64,000 bases of DNA from the NCBI RefSeq assembly GCF_963576545.1, contig NC_083648.1, positions 20,447,654 to 20,511,653 of the forward strand, in the 5' to 3' direction. The position numbers were made by a program, and so were the translations under genes. This stretch comes from Limanda limanda (lineage: Eukaryota > Chordata > Actinopteri > Pleuronectiformes > Pleuronectidae). Positions within the stretch are counted from its first letter, which is position 1; the number at the start of each line of letters is the position of its first letter. Shown here piece after piece: positions 20,201 through 32,300 of this stretch. A model generated the notes under the pieces. That model saw only the letters and a list, made by a program, of their open reading frames with translations. It ran no database searches and was not told where the DNA came from.

Positions 20201-23200
20201 ATAACTAATCTAAGTTATTATTTAAGTATCCTTTATCCTGGGATTGAGTTTTAAATAAGAAAGGAACCCTGATCCTCTTAAGAAAGACAACATTATGTAA
20301 CCTTCACACATTGTGTCCATGTGTAAATGACTGATCCTTCACTTATTGTTGCTTTGATGCACCACTGTCACATCAGCCGCCTTACTCTTATTTTCTGTCA
20401 GTCAAGGCGAAGAAGATGCTGTCTAAAGATGGCTTCCTCATGTACATGCATCACCCAGAGGCCATGATCCTGAACTCAGATCACAGTGAGTTGTACCAGG
20501 ACATGAACCAGCCCCTGAATCACTACTTCATCTCCTCCTCACACAACACCTACCTCATGGAGGATCAGCTCAAAGGGCCCAGCAGCACAGAGGCTTATGT
20601 CAGGTGAGAGCCCACCCCCGACCACCTGAATCAGTAGACAAAAACAAAGCACTTCATCAAAAAACTAAAAATATAGGGAAATTACAGAAACCATTAGTGG
20701 GAACAAAGTGGCTTGTCAGAAAGGTTTAATACTATTGGTCCAGGTTTAAGATTATATTAGCACTTTCACCCTATTTCCATCCATCCATCCATCCATCATC
20801 TATACCACTTAATCGTTTGAGAGTCGTATGGGGCTGCAGCCAATTCCAGCTGAAATTGGGCAGGAGGCAGGGTACACCCTGGACAGGTCTACAGTGGATC
20901 GCAGAGTCAACGTTTACAAACAACCATTGACTCTGACATTCACACCTATGGTCAATGAACCAAATCCAATCTGCATGTCTCTGGAGGAAGGTGGAGTAGC
21001 CGGAGAAACCCCAAGATGACACAAGGAAAACATGCAAACGAAGCAGGAACCTTCTTGTTTTGAGGCCACAGGGCCAATCACTGCAATACCGTGCCTGCCT
21101 TTTTACACAAAAATGATATATGTTATATCTGGTCTTGTATCTGTTAATTTAATGTTCTCTCCTGTGATCTGCTCCACTGAGACAAGTTCATATTTTAACC
21201 ATCTGCCTGCAGGGTTACACTGACACTCACGTCAGGCCTCTCTGGGGCTATTTGTCATATTTGTATGTTTGTAATATTGTGGTATTTCTATTTACAATAT
21301 ATCATATTCACTAATACTGGTTGTGACTCTCTCAGGGCTCTTCTGAAGGGCTGTCGCTGCGTGGAGCTGGACTGCTGGGATGGATCTGACGATGAGCCAG
21401 TGATCTACCACGGCTACACACTCACCTCTAAGATCCTCTTCAAAGACACAATCAAAACCATCAAGGACTATGCATTCAAGGTGTGTGTGATAGTGTAGCA
21501 TCCTGTATAGTATTGTGTAGTTTCCAGTGAGTGAATTCTGTTTGTCTCCTTGTCATGTGTCAACCTCAGACGTCAGATTACCCTGTGATCCTCTCGTTGG
21601 AGAACCACTGCAGCCTGGAGCAGCAGAAAGTCATGGCCCACCACATGAGCTCCATCCTGGGCAGTGCACTTGTTACCACTCCGCTGGGGCACGGCATGCC
21701 CACAGATTTCCCTTCTCCTGAGGTTGTTATTCAGTCGTATCTATCTGTAGATTTTATTCTAGTCCTTTAGCTAAAGATGGTTGTAATGACATCAGTCACT
21801 CACACTCTTTGATATGCTTGTGTATTGACATCTAGGAATTAAAGGGAAAGTTCCTAATCAAAGGGAAGAGGTTAAACAAACTGGAGGCCATCTTTGCCTC
21901 TGAAACAGCAGCAGATGATGAAGACGACGATGTGACGGAAGAAGAAGAATCAGATGATGAGGATGAGCAGAAGGAAGAAGAGCCAAGCAAGGTGGGAGTT
22001 CCATCAAGGGAGAAAAAATGGATCAATTGCAGATAATTGAGTTTTACTTACCCTTTATCTTCTTTTTAACGTGTAGAAGAAAAAGAAGCTGAAATTAGCA
22101 AAAGAGCTGTCTGACATGGTGATCTACTGTAAGAGCGTCCACTTCAACGGCTTCGAGGACGCCGTTCAAAACCTGAGCTTTTACGAGATGTCGTCCTTCA
22201 AGGAGGGAATTGCCATGAAGCTGGCAGAGGAGTCGGGTGAGGAATACCTCGGGTGTAACTCACCTCTGTGTTTTAAGCCTCTTTCAGACATGCACTGAAC
22301 ACTCATTTTCTCCGGTTTCTCTTGCTATCCTCCTAATAAAAACTCTGGATAATATGAGAATTAGCCCATGGGAGAACACAACAGGAGCTTCCCTAGAGGA
22401 TTCACCCTAAGGGAGTGGGCGTGTGTATGGGGATTCTAACATGGGACATAAGCAATATAAGAAAACTAAAACGAGTACAAATATCTCAGGATGAAAAAAC
22501 AGTGCCACACACATAGAGGACACTGACAAAATTGTAGACAAAAACAGCAGAATGAATCAGTTTTATTCCGTCTCTGCCTACCGCACCAACACTTACCTGA
22601 ACACTCCAGAGATTTCTGTGTTGTTGTGAACATGTTTGAAAATCTCCTGCTAAATTGTTCATACGTGAAAGGTAAACTCTGCAGGAAGTCCAGACAGACA
22701 GATTGTATTGAGATTCAACAAGAGTTCATGTCTGAAAACAGCTTTCGTGTTTTGATCTATATAACTTTCAAATTTGTTTCTTTAATTTGCTTTCTGAAAG
22801 AAGACTTTGTGAAATCAGGTCTAATGTTTTTGTCAGTTTTGTAACATCCTGTTTCCCTTCATATCCTGTTCCCTCTAAACTTGCTTAATGGACACTGATA
22901 ACCAGCTGTTCCAGTTACGATGGCACTGCCGTCAGAATCAAGTGCACATATGTTCTGTATCTGCTGGTACTAAATGATACCATTTAATTTCAGATCAGTA
23001 ATTGACAGTAGGTTCCGTTGTTGATGTTTTGTTAACAGCAAATGCCTACATCCTTCATAATGAGAACAAGCTGAGCCGGATCTACCCAGCAGGCTCCAGG
23101 ACCAACTCATCCAACTACAACCCTGTGCCCCTGTGGAACGCCGGCTGTCAAATTGGTACAATCCTCAGACTATCCCATAGTAGAGTCGGCTCTGATAGTA

Positions 23201-24675
23201 TGGCAGCCATCAAGGGGAAATCTTGATCTAATGAGTCTTATACATCCCTCACTCAGTTAAATCATTTCTGTTCAGTGGCTCTGAACTTCCAGACGACGTG
23301 CCCGGACATGGATTTGAACCAGGGCAGATTCCTGGTGAACGGTAAAAGTGGCTACATCCTGAAACCAGCCTACATGAGGGACGAAGCCACAGGGTTTGAC
23401 CCCAACACTTTGACCCGAGGAGCCTGGCTCAAGCACAAGACGCTCCATGTCATGGTGACGATTGTCTACACAAACACAGACACTGGCATTAATCCAAAGC
23501 AATTGCTGTAGAGTCCGGTTCTTCATGAAATTAGTCCATTATGTGACGGATGTTTGTTTTTTCTAATCAGACATGATGTGCCTACCATCTGCCACCAGGT
23601 TATATCAGCGCAGCAGCTCCCCAAACTGAAAAAGAAGAAATCCTCAATTGTGGACCCGCTGGTTAAAGTGGAGGTTCACGGAGTGCCGGAAGATGTTGCT
23701 GTGAAAGAAACCAACCCTGTTGAAAACAATGGTACCTTTCCTTTTATGTACAGTACATTGACATTGAGTGTTCTTTACATCTTGATGTAGTTAAGCATTT
23801 CAAGGATCTTTACATTTATTTCTGTATTTTTAAAGCAAACTACAAACTGAACTGAACGCAGCCAATGCAATGTATTTATTTTTATCCCAATATAGCGTCA
23901 GTATTTTGGCTTACTTCCGGATTATCTAGAGGTCTGGTAGAAACTGTCTCTTCCAGCACTAAACAACACACGCAGCACTTTTACTCTCTAGTAAAACCTC
24001 TTGTCACTCGGAAAAACACCTGCTCAGCTCACTCTCGGGCAGCTGCCAAAATGCATTCTAGGAAATGTGGCAATTCTTTTCAAGTTCAGCAAAACAGGTC
24101 GAAAGCAAACAAAATAATTATTGGAATGTGACATACATGAGAAAGAACAACCATGAAACATCACTGAGTGAATATCTCCCGTTTTTTTCAGGGTTTAACC
24201 CTTCGTGGAATGAAAGCTTCGAGTTTGAGGTGTACATGCCAGATCTAGCTCTGGTGCGCTTTGTTGTGGAAGACCACGACACAACGTCTGGTAACGAGTT
24301 TGTCGGACAGTACACACTTCCCTTCAACAGCCTGAAAATGGGTGAGTTCAGTATCTGGCTGCAGATGGTTGCTATACTTGTCAGGTCGTGCTTTTTTCTC
24401 CTCACTGTAAACCCAACAATTTTAAAGCACTGATCGTTCTTTGTGTTCACACTTGATAAATGAACAGAGACATCAACTCTCTGGTCGAGCAAAAGAGAAC
24501 TCCATTCACACGCTGCACAAAGAGCTCTTCATATTCTTCTTGTTTTTCATCGCTGACTGCAAACGCTTTGTGCTCTCTCACAGGATACAGACACGTGCCT
24601 CTGCTCAGTAAGAACGGAGACCGTCTCCCCTCAGCCGGACTCTTTATACATGTCATGGTCGTAGATGTTAAGTGA
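17287..24675 (+). CDS. plcd1: 1-phosphatidylinositol 4,5-bisphosphate phosphodiesterase delta-1
   Basis: Calcium-dependent enzyme splitting PIP2 into IP3 and diacylglycerol at the plasma membrane. Coding exons: 17287-17386, 17670-17828, 18319-18547, 18645-18774, 19151-19379, 20402-20603, 21336-21480, 21570-21722, 21836-21991, 22077-22236, 23039-23155, 23276-23454, 23599-23731, 24192-24341, 24584-24675. Sum 2334 nt, 777 aa, the length of the longer human PLCD1 isoform. Order: PH domain (about 40-155), EF hands (loop at 173-184, [13 protein letters not shown]), X box with His330 in SSSHNTYL, Glu360 and Asp362 in CVELDCWDG and His375 in IYHGYT, acidic X-Y linker (about 475-498), Y box with [13 protein letters not shown], and C2 domain from about residue 654 to the end. 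All catalytic residues expected for PLC are present. The first exon ([15 protein letters not shown]) may be one of several alternative starts. The donor after exon 8 (gttgtt) is weak. Confidence 0.94.
18966..19001. repeat. GT microsatellite
   Basis: Short interrupted (GT)n in a plcd1 intron. Confidence 0.85.
20775..21040 (+). repeat. LINE 3'-end fragment
   Basis: Starts with a CCAT microsatellite and continues with words shared by a very common fish LINE 3' region: agctgaaattgggcaggagg, gggtacaccctggacaggt, cacctatggtcaatgaacca, gccggagaaaccccaag, acatgcaaac. It lies in the plcd1 intron between exons 6 and 7. Related pieces occur near 37280 and 60730. Confidence 0.65.
22282..22738. mobile_element. 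Candidate short inverted-repeat element
   Basis: The left end tttcagacatg and the right end catgtctgaaa are exact 11-bp inverted repeats 457 bp apart. The similarity extends inward (cactgaacactc against gagttcatg). No clear target-site duplication was found, and no coding capacity. It fills most of the plcd1 intron between exons 10 and 11. Confidence 0.45.
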
Positions 24676-24943
24676 GACGTCGCCGACTGAAAAGTGCCTC
24701 TGCAGGAAACTAGGACCCCCATTACACAGCCGTGTCTCAGCTGCTTTGAATTCGATTTTATACTTTTTTAGATCTTGATTGACTTATTGGCTTCGTTTTA
24801 GAAAAAAGTTAGATAAAGACCACAATCTTAACAGTAAGAAAGTACAGATCTCTCTCTGAAACAATGAGTTGTTTGAGGAGCTGTTAGACTCTATATCACT
24901 CCAGATCAAAAGCCTTATATAGGTTTAATACAATGCAATAGTT

Positions 24944-25318
24944 CAGGGGTGTCCAAACTACGGCCCGTGGGCCATCTGCGGCCCGCCATCCATTTTCAAT
25001 TGGCCCGCCTCAAAATTAAAAAAAAAAAAAAATTTAATTTTTTTTTTTGTTCTATTTTTGAAGAAATTGTACTTTCTTGATACTTGTTGTTCTGGGTTTG
25101 TACCCTCGGGTACCCTTGAATTCACTTATAAGTAGCTTTGGATAAAAGCGTCAGCTAAATGGAATGGAATGGACTATGGCCCACTGTATTGTACTTCTCA
25201 GTTAACGCCTTTATGCCCCCCCCGCTCCAGGGCAGGGGGGCGTGGCAGCGTGAGTGGCCCAGACCTTCGTATTTTTTTCTGTATGTGGCCCTTGGGATAA
25301 AAAGTTTGGACACCCCTG
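24944..25318. mobile_element. Non-autonomous hAT-type element with nested retroposon tail
   Basis: Inverted ends caggggtgtccaaact and agtttggacacccctg are exact over 16 bp. Flanks are caatagtt (24936-24943) and caatagat (25319-25326), an 8-bp target duplication with one mismatch. The interior has the 'cggcccg...ggcccgcc' wording of this element type, an A/T run, and a nested retroposon tail (about 25125-25172, tagctttggataaaagcgtc). It lies in the presumed plcd1 3' UTR. Confidence 0.85.
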
Positions 25319-25679
25319 CAATAGATGTTCAGATTGCAATAGCATTGATTTAGTTTTTACTATGAAAGCTTGTGTCCCTCATTTCTGGTCAGTTTGTTTT
25401 GTATATTTAAATCTTTTTATTCAAATGGACCGCTTTATGAATCCTGGAAAAACATAAGCAAACTTTAAAACAATCTACTTTGTCTTCATCAGTTTATTTT
25501 AGTCATCAATTACATGTATGAATATTGTTCATGTAACATCATCTTGACTACTTTTATCTTTTTATAAATCAAGATGGAGATAAAATATTCAAACACAAAC
25601 ACTGGTCTCTCTCGATATTTTTTTCCAGCTCTGATTTAAACAGTGTTTCCAGTCATAAATTATCTGTTGCACCAAGTGG

Positions 25680-25685
25680 AATAAA
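25680..25685 (+). terminator. plcd1: Probable plcd1 poly(A) signal
   Basis: AATAAA followed by a G/T-rich stretch (ctgtgtagttgttaatg), about 1 kb past the plcd1 stop codon. Other choices are possible. Confidence 0.4.
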
Positions 25686-26314
25686 ACTGTGTAGTTGTTA
25701 ATGACCAGGTTGTTGATTAACTATGACGATAATATGGTTTACAGCTCAGTAGTAGCCCACAGTGCACACCATAGGAAAACCAAGGACCATTTAAAACCCC
25801 TTTGTTTAAGGGAACCAGCTTGAGTCATTACCAGTTGAACCTTGAATGGACACACCCTTGGTACACACAGTGTCAGGACATTGGTAGATAAATATAGAGC
25901 TTGTGGATTCATATAATAGTGAATGGCATGAAAGCCCTTGACAAAGCTATAGTTCTTTAATTCCTTAAGCCTTCAGTTAAATATTCAATGCAATATTTTA
26001 TTAAAACAATGGATCACTTGACTGTTGTATGTTCTGACTATCCCACATAATGATCACACACACTTTGTAGGAGCTTATCTGCACATTCAGCTTATTGCTT
26101 TGACTTTACAACCCACAATGTTCTGTCTGATTCGGGGTTATGTTTGAGGACAGGAACACGACTTAGCAAAGGTTTACCATATCTTCATGAAGGTTTGTTT
26201 TGTGTTTAGTTTGTTCCCACAGCACGAATATGGCCCAAAAAGTAATTTGTCGTACGATCTGCATTTGCCAGTCTGCTGACAGAAGACAAGCAACATTTCT
26301 CCATAAACATGTGC

Positions 26315-26320
26315 TTTATT
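26315..26320 (-). terminator. ctdspl: Probable ctdspl poly(A) signal
   Basis: Minus-strand AATAAA (TTTATT on plus), about 3.0 kb past the ctdspl stop. A second candidate lies at 26488-26493. Confidence 0.35.
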
Positions 26321-27068
26321 TTAAAATAACTTGGCAAAATAAGGTTTATAGAAAGAGAACACAATAACGTTCCCTCTCATGGCTTAGTTTCCTGCGAGTG
26401 GATATTTAAATCATACCAGCCTTAATTCATGTATCCAAAAAGAAATTAAAAACAAATAGACCTGACGAAATATTTTCAATGAAGCCTTTTATTATGGAAG
26501 GAAAACAAAAAAAATATGCTCAGGATGATGACACATTGCAAACACTCAACATAAACAAGAACAAAAAGTGTAACACCGGCGGTGACTTGAACTCAAGTGT
26601 TGTAGAACTTTGGTGTTAAATCAATACAAAATGATGAATATGTAAATTAGAGTGAGGTGACAAAGAAAAACTGTAAGGACGCGAACACACACATACGCAC
26701 ACACGTGTCCCCTGATAGGAAAGATGAGACCTGACTGAGAATTCTTACCAAAGGCAAGAAAGAGGAACAGAAAACCGGTGACGGTGGGTAATACGTGATT
26801 TTTTTAAACCAAATACTGATAAAAAGGTAGGTAGAAAAATATCACAATGATACAAACAACATCTTCAGAGAAAGGTAATCATCGAGAGGTTGAGAAGAGT
26901 GGACCGAACACTTCTTAGAAAAGGACATTGCACTGAAACCCTCATCACCAACACAGATGCTTGATGCAAAAGAATGCTTTAATACACCCGACAGAGCAGC
27001 AGCCTTTCAACTGGACCAACAAAAAGAAAAAAAATTGGTGGAACTTATGAAGGAGTGTCGTTTTACTG

Positions 27069-27191
27069 TAACATCATGACCCATAAACCAAGCAATGAAG
27101 CAAATGAGGTTTGTTGGGGCGTACGATCCCTGGATGGCACAACAGAGCTTTTTCACGCTTCATTGCTTCATTTTATTGTATCACAATGTTA
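27069..27191 (-). other. Long imperfect hairpin in the ctdspl 3' UTR region
   Basis: aagcaatgaagc at 27090-27101 and gcttcattgctt at 27157-27168 form a perfect 12-bp stem. Pairing continues outward with mismatches to taacat (27069) and atgtta (27191), giving an arm near 38 nt around a loop near 55 nt. It could fold in the ctdspl transcript, or could be a remnant of a small inverted-repeat element. Confidence 0.5.
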
Positions 27192-29327
27192 ATTCACTTG
27201 ACCATATATGGTCCACATACATGGCCAAGCCGTTTGCACGCTCCATGAGAAACTACTAATGAGGCGATGGTAAAACGATGAGTAGATGTAATCTCGGAAT
27301 TAATGAAACATTGCTTTGTGCCTCCACAGGCAGTAAGGCATCAATGCCGTAATGAGGTTCTTTACAGTCCTTTTTGCAGTGGCCCAGTAGTTTCATGTAG
27401 AGCTGCCCCTTATGAGTGAGGGTCTATTTGGAGAGGCCAGGACTGAGCACCCAACTGTAGGTTTGGAAGGCATCCTTTCTCGTTGTTTTTTTATACTTTC
27501 TTCCACAACAAAAGAGGACGACTATGGCAACGAACTCGACTACACAAGGTTATTTGGCGGCTGTTGCTGAAACAAGCAAAATTTAAGTTGATTCAGTTTT
27601 TGGGTCGAATAATGTGAAAAAATGTATGTCTGAGGGTTCATTGACGAACACTGAAAGCTTAACTGTAAACAAACCAATCCTGGGGTTAGTTTTGTCAAGT
27701 GCTCTCGACACCAAAACCAAAAACTTGGTATGGAAACTCTCCTAAAAAAAAAGAAGGTATATTGCCATGATAGCTAATGTTGCAGCATTCGGTTTGTGTG
27801 GCTCCTCTCTAAGATAGGCACTGAGGTGAAAGAGCAGTTCAAAAAAATAATAAAGTCATGAGGGTAAACCTCACACATCGTTACTGCTGATTTTACACCA
27901 GGGCTGGACGAGGCCACGTATTCACTGTATGTAAATCAGGAGAGCATGGTGTGATTTCAACACTGCCCAGACTCTTATCAGACACTAACCCATATTCCTC
28001 AAAGAAAATAACCATGAAAAAATTTAAACATGGCACTCAACCCATTTAACGAGAGATCCCAGACCACTGAAAAAAAGAGACAAATGAACAAAAGGGATGC
28101 CTTTGCAACCGTGTACAATTTAGGAGAAAGATAACTCCCTAAGAGTGGAGTTTCACCACTTTATAGTGTGCCCAAACAAATTGTAAAATAAATTAAAACA
28201 AAATTAATGTGCTAAGAGCTAGCCGTCTGATAAGCATGACGTGACGAAACAAGGACCTCATAACATTAGAAAACATACAAATGAATTTGACATATACCTG
28301 TCAAAAATAATAAAACCTATAATGCTATACTTAGTACTAATGGTTTCACAGATACAACTGAACCCCTGTTTAAAGATATGAAGCCTGTTAAAAAATAATG
28401 TCCTTATTTGGCAAATAATACAATGAGATAAGTGGGAGTAATGAGAGACACAGAAAAAACAAACGGCACAATATTATCTGAGCTTACAGATCAAAACTAT
28501 CAAACGCAAATAGCAAACATACTTTGTTGCCTAAAACAAAAGAACTATTTCTATGCATAATGAAAGCAGAAAGAAACAAAATCACATCTATATAATGGCA
28601 CAAGCAGACCAGGGAAAAAAGATAATAATATTGAGACGTTTACCAAGCGATGATCAAAAAAAAAAGCAAAACTTTAGTATAAAGATACTTCTGTGTCCAC
28701 TTTAAAGCATATTGTGTGTGTGTGTGAAAAGACTTAAGTACTCAGGAAATATGCCATGTACAAAATATCTTCCCATATAAACAACATTCACACAAGGCAC
28801 TTCATTCAGTAAGAAAAGAGAATCACAGTCCTTTCTACTACCAGAAACTGCCTGCATAGCAACAATACGAGGACAAAATCTTTTCAGACTCTTGTGGTAC
28901 CACAAAAGAAGGTTCAGACAAAAAGATGGGGTTTTTGGTTTTAAAATAAGCACTTCACCGAATAGTAAAAGTTGGTTGGTTTGAAAATAAAGACCAGAGT
29001 TCATTCCTCTTAGCATTTTGTCCCCGATATTACCAACTTAGGTCGCTCTGTACACTTTCAGGTGTGTGTGTGTGATTCTTGTCAGTCACAGTGCTCCTGG
29101 GATAGTAAGTGTTTGTTTTCGTATGATGGCACACAGAAGTCAGCCAGTCACCAGGAGATGAGAGCAGAGACAGGATTAAGGTTTCCACAGTGAGACTCCA
29201 AGGCGTCCCCTTGGGGCAGAGACAAGAGGGCCGCGTGTGGGAGGATCTGCCTGAGTCTTGGCTGTAGAAAGAGATCGCAGAGATCGATAGAGTATGGAGA
29301 GCACAGGCTGCGCTGTCATGTGTCCTG

Positions 29328-32300
29328 CTACCTGCTCCTCAGATTCTGCAGGACTCCGTAAACCTCCTCTTCTTTGCTGAGTCCCTCAAAGAAAGGCAGC
29401 AGGTCCAGGAGCTCTGTGTCATTCAGGTCGTCAAACCAGGACAGGACTGGGACCTGGGGAGATGTGGAAAACATTTCGAAATAAGCGTTTGCTGACAAAA
29501 TTATCCACATAATCAACAAAATGTAATCATTTTCAAAAAGTGGCGTGAAGTTACTTGATATAATTAAGTATTAAATGTTTATTTTTGCCACAGCTATTTT
29601 GAATACATTGTAATCTAGAATTATGAGACAATGTTAGAAAAAGTACAATATGAACTCGGCAATGGTCCGTCAGTCACTAAATTGGCATTTTTTCTTACGT
29701 TCTCTCTAACTGTTTTTTTTTTCATAAGCTTCATAGCTCTAAACTGAGTGAAATGTAATAACGTCATCGCGAGGGTACATGATGAGGTAGAAGACAGATT
29801 CCTTGACTTTCTACCGCAAGAGGAATTTATGTTTTAACCATTATGATTTATATTTTAGGTCAAACAAACAAGAATCTCCCCTGGCCAGTTCATCGCCTCC
29901 AAAGTTTCACATGGTTAATATAAATTGTTATATCAAAGGTGGGAAACAATGGGAGCCAGGGACTCCTTGTTGACATGTCAAAATTACAGAATAACACAAT
30001 AACCTTTAAGTTGCATTTAGTAAACTCCTTTTGGAACTCACAGCATTTTCAGGGTGGAAAATGTAAGAGGCGGGTGAATTGTCAACAATGATGACATTGC
30101 TGAGCTCTCGTCCAAGCCGGCTGAGGTCTTTGACGTAGTTTCCTCTGTGAAAAACGCAGGATTCTCTAAAGAGTCGTTCTCGGAACACACCCCACTGGTC
30201 AAGAAGGTCTGCCACAGGGTCTGCATACTGCCCAGGTCACACAAACAGAGAAAAGTTGAGCACTGCTAGAGATAAACTCAAATTCAAATATAAGAGATTA
30301 GCTATTATAACGAAAGTAACTCAACGAGAACAATTCAAAAACTAAAGTCTACACTATTATGTCAAAAGGAAGCAGAACAGGTTGTCCTCCTCAGCTGTGT
30401 TTACCTGACAGGGAAGAAGCCTAAGGAAACAATTCTATAACACAACAAGCACCACTGACACCTAGAGCTCTGATTGAGGATTATTTAACACTAAGGGTTT
30501 AAAAATATCCTTGAACATGACTGTTTCTACCTCATTACACTTACCCATGCAGATTTGGCTATGAGGTAAAAGACACAGATTGACAGCAAAGCAGAGAGAG
30601 TGTGAACATTCAGACAGGAAGAGCAGATGAAAAGTACAGACCAGAACGAGGAACTAGAAGATAGTCTCATGGGTAACACTGGCCTGTTACCAAAACACGT
30701 CAGAACAAAAAGCATCTTCTTTTGCTTAAACACACCTTGGCAAGACTGGCTGTAAACAGCACACATTCAAACAGCTCCCCCATCTTCTGAAGAAACTCAT
30801 CCACGTAGGGTCGTTTCAGCACATACACCTGCAACACACACCACAGATAAACATGTGAGGTGCGAAAAGAGTTAAACATTGAAAGAAAAAACTTGGCACA
30901 ATTCACTATAATATATGCATTCTGTACTCTGTCGCAGATACACACATACAAACCACCATCTTTAAAATGGAATCAATCAGATGTCATCCAGTCTTTTGTC
31001 CCATCACCAGTCCAGCAGCTGCCATCTAGCGCAAGTAATCATGAATAGGCCAACCAGGATACACACAGCCTATCCTGGATTACTTGAACTGGATCACAGC
31101 CATTCTCTTCTGGGTCTTCACATGAACAAAATTTTTAATTTCTCCCCTTATACAGGGCTACAGACCTTATTTTACTGAGAGCACTGTAGCCCTTAGGGGC
31201 ACACCTTATTTCATTTTATAACATAGACAACTTACAGAAATGGCAATGTCAGGGCTCCAGACTAGAGGTGTGCATCTTCACTAGCCTCACAATTCGATTT
31301 GATTACGATTCAGCAGTCAACGATTCACAACGATGCATTTCATTGTATCACATCCACAATTTTCTATAGTACGGCACATATCTGCTTTTGCATCCGTAAA
31401 TACAATCAGACAAACATGAACTCTGTTTTTATTAAAAACGAGCTTCAAAAATACTATCGATATTAGTATCAAAATATGATTATATGCCTTTTATTACAAT
31501 TGTGCTGTAATTTACAAAATCTTTTTTTCAATTCAAAAATCAGACTACAACAGTGAGTCTATGTCAGTGGACAATGCTCCGCGCACTGATTTGAGATTCA
31601 TTTTAGACTTGTGTGCTGCACCTAAGGCTTAAAAGGACAAACCCCGATAATAGCCTTTACTGCATAAAGGTGGCCCCGCCTGGCCACACCTTAGCAGCAC
31701 CACTGCACTGAGGCACATTACTAAGCTGGACAACAAGTGACTCTGCTCCTCTGATGTTTTCTAATCATCAAACTTAGAACTGATCTTTTTAAAAACCTGC
31801 TGAATTCATATTTATGTTCCTGGGTAAACGGGGCGTTGTTTTTTCTGGGACAATGAAGTTAAAACACTGCGTTACATCATAATCTGCAGGAGGAAACGCA
31901 GGAGTGGTAATAAAAAAGTGTATTTCTGTTTCTGTGTTAACAATACCTGATGAACGGTGCCATCGATCTCCACTGGAACAATAAAATCAGCATTGCTGAT
32001 GGGCTGTGAGGAGAAACAAGATAATTGCAAATTATAATTTAACAAACTGTTGGTGTAGTACCACATCTAACCAACAGAGGCCCCACCAGTAACACTGAAT
32101 ATACAATTTTAAGCTCTATGGAAGGAAGATTATCTCTGTTTTTGTCAACAAATATCCCTCAAAGTTGCTCTGGTACTAGAGATATAGTTAGATGTGGTCC
32201 TCATCAGAAAAGAACTGGATAAAGGGAGGAGGGGTTGAGTCGAAAGATAACTGTGACACAGTCAATAACTATTGCTTCACTTCTGGCAACTTCTGTAGTG

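Larger units (their letters stand above)
24676..29327. other. Convergent 3' UTR region of plcd1 and ctdspl
   Basis: Tail-to-tail spacer. plcd1 3' UTR probably runs to the AATAAA at 25680; ctdspl 3' UTR probably runs leftward from 29327 to about 26.3 kb, about 3 kb, in keeping with the long 3' UTR known for CTDSPL. A hAT element (24944-25318) and a hairpin (27069-27191) lie inside. No coding frame could be supported. Confidence 0.55.

Noticed and set aside
23935..24140. Promoter-like ZNF143-type word near aatgcattctaggaaatg in a plcd1 intron
   Set aside because: A single weak match in AT-rich intron without other promoter features.
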